Shown here piece by piece: positions 1 to 7,175 of a DNA stretch of 59,202 nt. Position 1 is the first letter of the stretch; every line of letters starts with the position of its first letter. Source of the stretch: an uncultured Bacteroidota bacterium (lineage in GTDB: Bacteria > Bacteroidota > Bacteroidia > Bacteroidales > VadinHA17); contig CAIMVD010000167.1 of assembly GCA_903844815.1 (NCBI GenBank), forward strand, positions 1-59,202, in the 5' to 3' direction. The notes under the pieces were generated by a model. That model was given only the letters and a program-made list of their open reading frames with translations. It was not told the origin of the DNA and did not search any database. The translations under genes and the position numbers were made by a program.

Positions 1-129
1 AATCCGTGACCCTCTCCTGCTTCTGACGCTGGCGCGGATTTGCAATCCGTGACCCTCTCCTGCTTCTGACGCTGGCGCGGATTTGCAATCCGTGACCCTC
101 TCCTGCTTCTGACGCTGGCGCGGATTTGC
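1..129. repeat. Tandem array of a 43-bp unit (three exact copies, then a diverged fourth)
   Basis: Three identical 43-bp units lie head to tail at 1-43, 44-86 and 87-129. A fourth begins at 130 but diverges after about 13 bases. Each unit contains the palindrome GGATTTGCAATCC preceded by GCTGGCGC. The same motif recurs singly near 251, 1948 and 23951, so this is local amplification of one arm of a dispersed repeat. The units touch without spacers, so it is not a CRISPR array. The array continues off the left edge of the window. Confidence 0.9.
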
Positions 130-236
130 AATCCGTGACCCTTCTTCTAACCCAACACTTTCTACATCCTTGGCCCCGATTGCAACCGAAACCCAATTTA
201 TTGGGTTGAGCTCGGCGAAGCCAAATCGGCGCCAGC
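114..236. repeat. Palindromic dispersed element A, copy 1, interrupted by a ~38-bp insert
   Basis: The left arm (GCTGGCGCGGATTTGC at 114) and right arm (AATCGGCGCCAGC ending at 236) are inverted repeats of each other around a conserved centre that starts CCCTTCTTCTAACCCAACAC. Compared with copy 2 at 249-332, the right arm is split by about 38 extra bases at roughly 186-222. The insert carries a perfect hairpin, AACCCAA at 190-196 and TTGGGTT at 201-207. Confidence 0.75.
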
Positions 237-248
237 AATGTTATCATA

Positions 249-332
249 GATGGCGCGGATTTGCAATTCGTGACCTTTCTTCTAACCCAACACTTTCTCC
301 ATCCTTGGCCCCGATTGCAAATCGGCGCCAGC
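249..332. repeat. Palindromic dispersed element A, copy 2 (~84 bp, intact)
   Basis: The terminal arms TGGCGCGGATTTGCAA and TTGCAAATCGGCGCCA are inverted relative to each other, and each arm holds its own small palindrome around TTTGCAA. The ~35-base centre matches copy 1 (114-236) and copy 3 (1948-2030). It has no coding capacity. It looks like a REP/MITE-type element. Confidence 0.75.
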
Positions 333-337
333 AAATC

Positions 338-428
338 TTTCGCCTTTCGCCTTTCTCCTTTCGCCTTTCGCCTTGGCCCTGTGCCCTGTGCCCCGTGTGT
401 CGTGTGTCTTGCGTCTTGTGTCCTTTGA
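338..428. repeat. Low-complexity pyrimidine-rich tract of CGCCTTT and GTGCCCT/GTGTCTT words
   Basis: The tract has tandem near-repeats of CGCCTTT and then of CCCTGTG and GTGTCTTGCGTC. Similar words (CGCCTTGCGCC, CCTTGTGTC) form one arm of the cruciform at 23919-24005, so this may be a solitary arm of that element. A short frame at 170-439 runs through it but encodes only repeat. Confidence 0.55.
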
Positions 429-480
429 ATTGTTGTTAATTTCTTTTCGCCTGATTCCGTTTCCGTATTAAAAAATAATG

Positions 481-488
481 TAGGTTTG
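481..488 (+). promoter_or_regulatory. Putative -7 promoter element of the nucleoside transporter gene
   Basis: TAGGTTTG fits the Bacteroidota -7 consensus TAnnTTTG and lies 34 bases before the start codon at 523. No clear -33 TTTG element was found at the expected distance. Confidence 0.4.
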
Positions 489-522
489 GTGATACACTTT
501 TACTAACCGACACTTTACCTAC

Positions 523-1800
523 ATGGCACGATTTACTGGCGTTATCGGAATAATAATAATTCTCGGTCTGGCTTTTTTATGGTCGAATAACAGGAAGAAA
601 ATAAACTACAGGCTTGTTATCACTGGCCTTTTACTGCAGGTATTTCTTGCAATCTTTATACTGAAAGTGCCTCTGGGTCAGCACATCTTCCTCTGGCTTG
701 GAAAGGCCATTAATAAGCTCCTTGATTTTTCTCAGCAGGGAGGACTTTTTGTCTTTGGCGACCTAACCAAAATCACCCAGATTATCCCTGAAGGTATTGT
801 TAAAAGCGGTGTTTTCCTCTTCATCCTTCTTCCCACCATTATCTTTGTTTGTGTACTCGTTTCAATGGCCTATCATGTAGGCCTGATGCAGCGAATTGTG
901 GCAGTAATTGCCCGTTTTGTACATTGGGCTATGCAGGTAAGCGGCAGCGAGGCATTGTCGAACGTTGCGAGCGCCTTTGTTGGTCAGGTCGAAGCACAGA
1001 TTATGATCAGGCCTTATCTTTCAGGAATGACGAAATCGGAACTCCTTGCATCAATGACAGGAAGCATGGCATGTATTGCCGGCGGTGTAATGGCTGTTTA
1101 CATATCAATGGGTGTTCCGGCCTCTTATCTGCTTGCTGCCAGTCTCATGGCTGCCCCCGGCGCACTGGTGATATCAAAAATTGTATTCCCTGAGACTGAA
1201 GAGTCGGAAACAAAAGGGAAGGTAAAACTTGAAGTAAAAAAGGAACATTCAAACATAATGGATGCAATCTCCAACGGTGCGACTGATGGCATGAAAATCT
1301 CAATCAATGTAATTGCGATGCTTATCGGGGTAATTGCGCTCATAGGACTTGTCGATGCTCTTCTCGGTTATTTCGGCCATTTTCTTTCATGGACCGGCCT
1401 CTCGCTCAGTTCCCTCGGCCTCGATCTCGATAACCTACGCCTCAAGGATGTTGTCGGAGCATTCTTCAGCCTCTTCGCCATCGTTATGGGAGTGCCTCCT
1501 TCCGAATCGCTTCATGTAGGTTCACTTATGGGCACTAAAATGGTCATAAACGAGTTTGTTGCCTATTCCGACCTCACACCTATGATGCAACAGGGGATGC
1601 TCAGCGCCAAATCGGTTGTCATTGCAAGCTTCGCCCTATGCGGGTTTGCAAATTTCAGCTCAATAGCCATTCAGCTCGGAGGGATAGGGGTTCTCGTCCC
1701 TCAGCGGAAGTCTGATCTGGCCAGTCTGGGATTCAAGGCAATGCTCTGCGGAACAATGGCATCATATATCTCGGCTTCGCTGGCGGGGATACTGCTTTAA
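523..1800 (+). CDS. nupC: Concentrative nucleoside transporter, NupC/CNT family
   Basis: This is an inner-membrane symporter that imports nucleosides using the sodium or proton gradient. The 425-residue length is normal for bacterial CNTs. Hallmarks visible in order are the nucleoside-binding GQVEAQ (about 154-159, matching the GQTEA motif of Vibrio CNT), GVPPSES in the second half, the family signature NEFVAY, and GFANFSS near the C-terminus. These are the substrate and cation sites of the family. Hydrophobic helices run throughout, beginning at about residue 6. ATG at 523 follows a -7 like element at 481. The gene stands alone: repeats lie on both sides and no nucleoside-catabolic gene is adjacent. 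The exact substrate (pyrimidine or purine nucleoside) cannot be told from the sequence. Confidence 0.95.
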   Translation: MARFTGVIGIIIILGLAFLWSNNRKKINYRLVITGLLLQVFLAIFILKVPLGQHIFLWLGKAINKLLDFSQQGGLFVFGDLTKITQIIPEGIVKSGVFLFILLPTIIFVCVLVSMAYHVGLMQRIVAVIARFVHWAMQVSGSEALSNVASAFVGQVEAQIMIRPYLSGMTKSELLASMTGSMACIAGGVMAVYISMGVPASYLLAASLMAAPGALVISKIVFPETEESETKGKVKLEVKKEHSNIMDAISNGATDGMKISINVIAMLIGVIALIGLVDALLGYFGHFLSWTGLSLSSLGLDLDNLRLKDVVGAFFSLFAIVMGVPPSESLHVGSLMGTKMVINEFVAYSDLTPMMQQGMLSAKSVVIASFALCGFANFSSIAIQLGGIGVLVPQRKSDLASLGFKAMLCGTMASYISASLAGILL

Positions 1801-1830
1801 AGACGCATGGCACAAGACGTTTCATAGCTC

Positions 1831-1918
1831 TTTTTTACTACGGAGTTACACGGTGTTTGTACGGAGTAACACTGTGTAACTCCGTCTTAACTCTGTGAAA
1901 CTCCGTGGTAAAAAAAAA
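1831..1918. repeat. Dispersed inverted-repeat element C, copy 1 (possible terminator of nupC)
   Basis: TTTTTTACTACGGAGTTACA at 1831 is mirrored by AACTCCGTGGTAAAAAAAA ending at 1918, giving a long imperfect hairpin with A/T-tract ends. Its position 30 bases after nupC would let it act as an intrinsic terminator. Related elements occur at 9115-9201, 18841-18940, 26591-26745 and 42011-42123. The 475-base gap 1801-2275 holds only repeats; a frame at 1905-2210 is repeat sequence, not a gene. Confidence 0.7.
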
Positions 1919-1947
1919 TTGCGGTCATACAGTTCAAAGCCTTGAAA

Positions 1948-2030
1948 GCTGGCGAGGATTTGCAATCCGTGACCCTTCTTCTAAACATCACTTTCTGCAT
2001 CCCTGGCCCCGATTACAAATCTGCGCCGGC
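1948..2030. repeat. Palindromic dispersed element A, copy 3
   Basis: This copy runs from GCTGGCGAGGATTTGCAATC to ATTACAAATCTGCGCCGGC and is 83 bp long, with the same organisation as 249-332 and several substitutions in the arms and centre. It has diverged more than the copies at the left edge, which suggests an older insertion. Confidence 0.75.
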
Positions 2031-2064
2031 CTGAGAAAAACATCACGGCGAAATTCTAATTCTG

Positions 2065-2094
2065 TAAATCCCCCCTTGGGGGGTTGGGGGGTAA
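2065..2094. repeat. Half copy of C/G-rich dispersed element B
   Basis: TAAATCCCCCCTTGGGGGG followed by TTGGGGGGTAA matches the right half of the copy at 59066-59202, including the orientation of its centre. The left C-rich arm is missing. Confidence 0.7.
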
Positions 2095-2275
2095 TAAACA
2101 TGGAGAATAATGCCTCCATCATTTTCTTTTTACTGACAAATCCTGCCATTACACCTATGGAACACTGTAATCCATTGATTTTTTTTGTGCAGGAAAAAGG
2201 AAAGGGTTAGTTTTGCCATGACCTCTAAGTATGTGGAATATCCCGGTCTGATCTTTTGCCCTTAAATATTGAACT

Positions 2276-2524
2276 ATGCTTATCAAAGAAAATATAGCTC
2301 TTAGTGAAAATGGATTCGTTTTTAACCCGTCAACAGGTGACTCCTTTACAATGAATAATACAGGCAAGGAAGTTATTATGATGATAAAAGAGGGTAAGGA
2401 TCTAAACCGGATTACGGAACTTATGGCAGAAAAATATGATGTTGACAGAAATACGCTTGAGAGATACCTTGCCGATTTTCTGAACGACCTTAATGTTTAC
2501 AATCTGCTGGAGGAGGAGAAATGA
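2276..2524 (+). CDS. PqqD-like small protein (RRE-type fold), first gene of a six-gene cluster
   Basis: At 82 residues it matches the size and layout of PqqD-family proteins: a short beta-rich N-terminal part with the typical GFVFNPSTGDSFTMNNTG segment (about 12-29), then helices containing a repeat of hydrophobic and charged residues and the segment ITELMAEKYDVD. PqqD proteins are winged-helix-like domains that bind a leader peptide or partner for a modifying enzyme. No precursor peptide or radical-SAM enzyme is nearby, so the usual peptide-cofactor role is not supported here. The protein ends in an acidic EEEK tail. The stop overlaps the ATG of the ATP-grasp gene by 4 bases (ATGA), so the two are probably translated together. 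Family assignment is good; the role is unknown. Confidence 0.75.
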   Translation: MLIKENIALSENGFVFNPSTGDSFTMNNTGKEVIMMIKEGKDLNRITELMAEKYDVDRNTLERYLADFLNDLNVYNLLEEEK

Positions 2525-3567
2525 GCCGCCGCAAAGTAACTGTCGCCGTAACGGGACTCAACAACATCGACAGCCCGGGCCCCGGCATACCAGTCATTCG
2601 TGGCATCAGGGAATCAGCTGACCTGGATGCAAGAATTATTGGTCTGGCCTATGAGCATCTCGAACCCGGGATCTATATGAAAGACCTGGTCGACAAGACC
2701 TACATGATCCCCTACCCTGCTGAAGGGAAGGATGCTCTTTTTGAAAGATTAATGGAGATCCATTCAAAGGAAGCCCTCGATATAATAATTCCGAATTTTG
2801 ACGCAGAGCTGTTTTCATTCATCAAACTTGAGAAAAAACTTGCTGAAGCAGGTATCAAGACTTATTTGCCATCTATACAACAGTTTGAAGAAAGGAATAA
2901 GTCAAATCTCTCCGCTTACGGTGACAAATACGGAATAACTGTTCCAAGGGGAACTGAGGTTTTCAGCATCCAGGATATGAACAATACGCTCAGGTCGATG
3001 AATTATCCTGTAATGGTAAAGGGTAAATATTACGATGCTTATACGGCTCACTCATTTGAACAGGCTGCCAGTTATTTCGAGAAGCTGACAGCAAAATGGG
3101 GATTTCCGGTAATAATACAGGAATATATAAGAGGAACAGAGGTAAACATTGTTGCTCTTGGCGATGGTGAAGGGAACCTGATAGCCTGCGTACCCATGAG
3201 AAAACAGTACATTACCGACAAGGGCAAGGCCTGGGGAGGAATAACCATAGATGATGACTCACTGCACCAGCTGGCCAGGAAAATATTTTCGCTGACGAAG
3301 TGGAAGGGCGGCATGGAACTTGAGCTCATCAGATCATCCTCTAATGAGCTTTACCTCATTGAGATAAATCCCAGGATCCCGGCATGGGTCTATCTTGCAG
3401 TTGGTGCAGGACAAAATATACCCGAGGCCCTTGTAAAGCTTACCCTCGGGATTGATGTCAAACCCTTTACCCGTTATGATGTAGGGAAAATGTTCGTCCG
3501 CTATTCCTACGACATGATAGTCGATCTTGAACTCTTTTCAAGACTTACGACTACCGGAGAACTATAG
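2521..3567 (+). CDS. ATP-grasp domain ligase of unknown substrate
   Basis: This 348-residue protein has the layout of single-domain ATP-grasp carboxylate ligases: an N-terminal Rossmann-like domain (about 1-105), a hinge, then the ATP-grasp fold (about 115-330). ATP-binding lysine candidates are in MVKGKY (about 165-170). The metal-binding end is clear: MELELI (265-270) and EINPR (281-285), the carbamoyl-phosphate-synthetase type signature. Such enzymes activate a carboxylate as an acyl phosphate and join it to an amine or thiol. It overlaps the PqqD-like gene by 4 bases and is followed 31 bases later by the decarboxylase. Carrier-protein-dependent ligation is possible but is inference; the substrate cannot be named. 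Confidence 0.85.
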   Translation: MSRRKVTVAVTGLNNIDSPGPGIPVIRGIRESADLDARIIGLAYEHLEPGIYMKDLVDKTYMIPYPAEGKDALFERLMEIHSKEALDIIIPNFDAELFSFIKLEKKLAEAGIKTYLPSIQQFEERNKSNLSAYGDKYGITVPRGTEVFSIQDMNNTLRSMNYPVMVKGKYYDAYTAHSFEQAASYFEKLTAKWGFPVIIQEYIRGTEVNIVALGDGEGNLIACVPMRKQYITDKGKAWGGITIDDDSLHQLARKIFSLTKWKGGMELELIRSSSNELYLIEINPRIPAWVYLAVGAGQNIPEALVKLTLGIDVKPFTRYDVGKMFVRYSYDMIVDLELFSRLTTTGEL

Positions 3568-3598
3568 TTTTAAAAAAGAATCTTAAAATATTAACGAT

Positions 3599-4945
3599 AT
3601 GTCCAAGCAATTGTTTGAACGCCCGACAATAACCCGTCTGACTCCCGGAGTGCCTTCAAAGCATGGTGCAGCGTCGGTGATAGCACCTATGCCCCTGATC
3701 GACGGAGTAAAAGTGGATGATCTGATCGATCAGTTCGGATCGCCGCTTTATATCTTTTCGGAACGGGAGATGCGAAAAAGCATGGAAGAGATAAAAAGAG
3801 CTTTCAGCGTCAGATATCACAAGACTCAGATGGCCTGGAGCTACAAGACCAACTACCTCGATTCAATATGCCGTATCTTCCATCAGGAAGGATCATGGGC
3901 CGAGGTTGTCTCAGGGTTTGAATACGACAAGGCTATAAAGAACGGAGTAAAGGGAGAGAACATTATTTTCAACGGACCGGGGAAAAGTGCTTCCGACCTG
4001 GAGAAAGCTGCGAGAAATGGATCATTTATCCATATTGACCACATGGATGAACTCTTTCTTCTGTCGGATATCTGCAATAGTAAAGAGATTGAAGCAAGGG
4101 TGGCCCTTAGGGTAAATATGGATATCGGTATCAATCCACGGTGGGACAGGTTTGGATTAAATTATGAAAACGGCGAAGCCTGGGACGCCATAAACCGAAT
4201 CATGATTAATCCAAGGCTCAAACTTATGGGTTTGCATACTCATATCGGGACCTATATGATGAGTACTGATTCATACCGTATTGCAGCAACAAAACTAGCC
4301 GACCTTGCCTACAACATCTCGGTTAAATTTGAATATTACATAGCCTATATCGATCTGGGAGGCGGATTTGCCTCCCGAAACACACTCAAGGGAGCCTACC
4401 TTTCGGGAGAGGATACGACCCCTTCATTTGATGAATACGCCGAGGCAATCACGTCAGCCCTGATAAATTCCCGGATCAGGCCTGACAAACTTCCAACATT
4501 GATTCTGGAAACAGGCAGAGCCATTATAGATAATGCCGGATACCTTGCAGGAACGGTAATCGCAAACAAACGATTATCCGATGGCAAGAGGGCTACAATT
4601 ATCGATATTGGCGTCAACATCCTTTTCACTGCTTTTTGGTACGACCACAAAATACATCCTGTAAACAGTCATTCAGGCCTGGTAGAGGAGACTGCCATTT
4701 TTGGTCCTCTCTGTATGAATATTGATGTTGTAAGATCATCGCTTATGTTTCCTGCACTAAAACGGGGCGACAGGATTGTCATAACAAAAACAGGGGCCTA
4801 TAATATAACACAATCACAGCAGTTTATAAATCTCCGCCCTGCAATAGTACTCATTGGCATAAACAGGCAGGTACATGTAATCAGACAAGCCGAAATCCTG
4901 GATGACATTGTGAAAAATGAGCTAATTCCTGATTATCTTGCATGA
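3599..4945 (+). CDS. PLP-dependent decarboxylase, diaminopimelate/ornithine decarboxylase fold (fold type III)
   Basis: The 448-residue protein keeps the active-site set of the LysA-like group: PLP lysine in SYKTNY (K83), HTHIGT (213-218), DLGGGF (about 252-257), ETGRAI (304-309, usually EPGR) and the second-subunit cysteine in GPLCMNID (C372). It should therefore be an active amino-acid decarboxylase or racemase. The substrate-specific C-terminal motif differs from typical DAP decarboxylase: GAYNITQSQQF rather than GAY..SM.SNYN. Together with its place beside an ATP-grasp ligase, that argues against housekeeping lysine synthesis. Its own N-terminal extension of about 30 residues precedes the barrel. 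Likely chemistry: loss of the alpha-carboxylate from an amino acid or its conjugate. Confidence 0.85.
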   Translation: MSKQLFERPTITRLTPGVPSKHGAASVIAPMPLIDGVKVDDLIDQFGSPLYIFSEREMRKSMEEIKRAFSVRYHKTQMAWSYKTNYLDSICRIFHQEGSWAEVVSGFEYDKAIKNGVKGENIIFNGPGKSASDLEKAARNGSFIHIDHMDELFLLSDICNSKEIEARVALRVNMDIGINPRWDRFGLNYENGEAWDAINRIMINPRLKLMGLHTHIGTYMMSTDSYRIAATKLADLAYNISVKFEYYIAYIDLGGGFASRNTLKGAYLSGEDTTPSFDEYAEAITSALINSRIRPDKLPTLILETGRAIIDNAGYLAGTVIANKRLSDGKRATIIDIGVNILFTAFWYDHKIHPVNSHSGLVEETAIFGPLCMNIDVVRSSLMFPALKRGDRIVITKTGAYNITQSQQFINLRPAIVLIGINRQVHVIRQAEILDDIVKNELIPDYLA

Positions 4946-4997
4946 TACAGGTTATTGAGGATGCAGAGGTAACCCAAGTATAAAATAACCCGGGTGA

Positions 4998-7175
4998 ATG
5001 ATTAAAAACGGAGCGATAACTGCCTTATTCCGCGGTGTGCTGAAAAGCTACTCACAGATCTTCTTTTCCGAAAGCTACTGGCTTGCCATACCCCTTGTGG
5101 TTGTTTCATTTCTCGATATCTCAGCCGGATTTAGCGGACTGCTTTCGGTTATGACAGCCAACATCGCTGCTTCATGCCTCTGTTTCAACAAACAATCAGT
5201 AGCTAAAGGATATTACGGATTCAACAGCCTTCTCGTAGGGCTCGGCCTGGGCTACTATTATGAAATGACTCTTATAATAATTGTAATTGCCATACTGTCA
5301 GGATTCTTTACTTTTATTTTAACCGTGACCCTTCAGGGAATCCTTGAAAAATACTATCTCCCGTCGCTTTCACTCCCTTTCGTACTTAGTATCTGGATTG
5401 TTCTGAGCGCAGGAAAAATGCTAAGCGGAGCTGAAATTAACCAGGATGGGGTATATATTCTAAACAGGCTATTCATTGTGGGCGGCTATCCTCTCGTAAG
5501 GCTCCACGAGTGGTGGATAAAAAATATCACTTCTGAATTCCTGAACAGCTATTTCCTGTCGCTTGGGGCAATTTTTTTCCAGTTCAACGTTTTTGCAGGG
5601 CTCGTAATTTCCGTTTCGCTCCTCTTTTACTCCAGGATTGCTTTTTTGCTCTCACTTATAGGTTATTCAGTGGCCTGGTTTGCATATATGTTCCTTGGAA
5701 TGGATCTTAACCAGCTTGGATACAGTTTTATCGGGTTTAATTTCATTCTTGGCGCAATTGCCATCGGAGGATATTTTTATGTCCCTTCCCGTCAGTCCTT
5801 TTTATGGGCTTTCGCCATGACTCCCATTATAGCCCTGGCCGCTGCTGGTCTTTCTGGACTTTTTAAACCATTCAACCTTATTCTTGTTTCTCTCCCGTTT
5901 AACCTCATTGTGATTACCTTCATCTATACGCTTCGTTTCAGAACCGGAAAATCGTCATTTAAGGAGGTTGTAATTCAGCAGGGAAAACCGGAACTGAACC
6001 TTTATTCATACCAGAGTTTCACAAGCAGGTTTCCAAATTTCGGATGGCAGCAGATAAAACTTCCCTTCTTCGGTGAATGGCTTGTTGACCAGGGACATAA
6101 CGGGGAGCATACCCACAAAGGCGAGTGGTCCGATGCATGGGACTTCGTTATTGCCGGAAGCGATAACTTACAGTATCTGAATGAGGGGAACGATCTTAAG
6201 GATTATTATTGTTTCGGACAAAATGTTCTTGCCCCTGCTGATGGAGCCGTAGTCGTCGCAGAGGATGGTACAGTTGACAATCCGGCAGGCGAAGTGAATA
6301 TGAAGAGGAACTGGGGAAATACTGTAATAATAAAACATTCCGAAGGACTTTATTCAAAACTCAGTCATCTAAAAAAAGGATCAGTCACAGTTAAACCCGG
6401 TGATAATGTGCATTACGGGCAAATTATCGGAAAAGTTGGTAATTCAGGCCGCTCTCCCTATCCTCATCTTCATTTTCAACTTCAGCAAACGCCTTACATT
6501 GGCTCAAAAACACTTAACTATCCTCTTTTTGGGTTCGTCGACGATGGAAAACAGCTGATGACCTTTTCTTATCCGCAAAAAGGACACAGGATTAAATCTG
6601 TTGAAGAGAACCCTGTCCTGAAGAAGGCATTCAATCTCTATCCCGGTACCAAATTCAACTGGAATATCAGGACTCAAAAAGGAAATGAGACGGCAAACTG
6701 GGAAGTCATAACTAATGCTTATAATAAATCATACATTTTTTGTCTCAGCACAAAATCTGTTGCCTATTTCGAGGACGACGGAGTACAATTCAGTTTCACA
6801 CATTTTGAGGGAGACCGCAGATCATTGCTCTACTCCTGCTACCTTGCCGCATTCAGGGTTCCGCTTGTTTATATCAATGGCATGGTTACTTACGATTCGA
6901 TTCCGGCTAATCGTACTTTCAAAGGTATCAGACTGTTTCTCCACGACATTACGGCTCCTTTTTTCATGTATTTAAGTGCCAATTATGAAGTAAAAATGGA
7001 AATGAAAGGGCCTGCCTTTGATCCCGACACGATCATATATTCTTCTGTTCTTTCCGGTTACTCTTTTAAACGCCTGATCTGGACAAAAAAATATACTCTG
7101 ACAGTCAACAGTGACAACAGCCTGAAGCTGGAAGACTCATTTTCACAAACTGAAGCAATATGCGAATCGTATTGA
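4998..7175 (+). CDS. Urea-transporter-like membrane protein fused to an M23 (LytM) peptidase domain
   Basis: Residues 1-315 are a urea transporter (UT) domain: the two internal repeats show the UT filter motifs GYYGFNSLLVG (71-81) and GYSFIGFNFILGAIAIGG (241-258), set among about ten hydrophobic segments. Residues about 355-500 are an M23 metallopeptidase-like domain with candidate zinc ligands H373 and D382, LSHL (455-458) and PHLHF (489-493). Residues 501-725 are a beta-rich C-terminal region I do not recognise. Both ends of the UT part are positively charged, which would put the M23 part in the cytoplasm if the helix count is even; M23 domains normally act in the periplasm, so topology is unresolved. 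The last 16 bases overlap the next gene. The substrate could be urea or another small amide or amine. Confidence 0.85.
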   Translation: MIKNGAITALFRGVLKSYSQIFFSESYWLAIPLVVVSFLDISAGFSGLLSVMTANIAASCLCFNKQSVAKGYYGFNSLLVGLGLGYYYEMTLIIIVIAILSGFFTFILTVTLQGILEKYYLPSLSLPFVLSIWIVLSAGKMLSGAEINQDGVYILNRLFIVGGYPLVRLHEWWIKNITSEFLNSYFLSLGAIFFQFNVFAGLVISVSLLFYSRIAFLLSLIGYSVAWFAYMFLGMDLNQLGYSFIGFNFILGAIAIGGYFYVPSRQSFLWAFAMTPIIALAAAGLSGLFKPFNLILVSLPFNLIVITFIYTLRFRTGKSSFKEVVIQQGKPELNLYSYQSFTSRFPNFGWQQIKLPFFGEWLVDQGHNGEHTHKGEWSDAWDFVIAGSDNLQYLNEGNDLKDYYCFGQNVLAPADGAVVVAEDGTVDNPAGEVNMKRNWGNTVIIKHSEGLYSKLSHLKKGSVTVKPGDNVHYGQIIGKVGNSGRSPYPHLHFQLQQTPYIGSKTLNYPLFGFVDDGKQLMTFSYPQKGHRIKSVEENPVLKKAFNLYPGTKFNWNIRTQKGNETANWEVITNAYNKSYIFCLSTKSVAYFEDDGVQFSFTHFEGDRRSLLYSCYLAAFRVPLVYINGMVTYDSIPANRTFKGIRLFLHDITAPFFMYLSANYEVKMEMKGPAFDPDTIIYSSVLSGYSFKRLIWTKKYTLTVNSDNSLKLEDSFSQTEAICESY

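Noticed and set aside
1-129. Tandem repeats as a CRISPR array
   Set aside because: The 43-bp units touch each other with no spacers, and no cas gene is present.
170-439. Open frame of 89 codons as a gene
   Set aside because: It runs entirely through palindromic and low-complexity repeats; the product is Arg/Ser/Pro/Cys-rich with no protein-like pattern.
849-1193. Long frame inside the nucleoside transporter gene
   Set aside because: It is an alternate-frame shadow of nupC, whose family motifs are in the other frame.
1905-2210. Open frame of 101 codons as a gene
   Set aside because: It is made of element A, element B and element C sequence; no conserved segment and no start signal.
2276-3567. 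PqqD plus ATP-grasp as a standard graspetide (RiPP) locus
   Set aside because: No precursor peptide with a core repeat is visible nearby, and the ATP-grasp is of the carbamoyl-phosphate-synthetase-like type rather than an obvious graspetide ligase. A distant precursor cannot be excluded.
3599-4945. Housekeeping lysA (lysine biosynthesis)
   Set aside because: Active-site residues fit the fold, but the substrate-specific C-terminal motif and the gene context differ from lysA.
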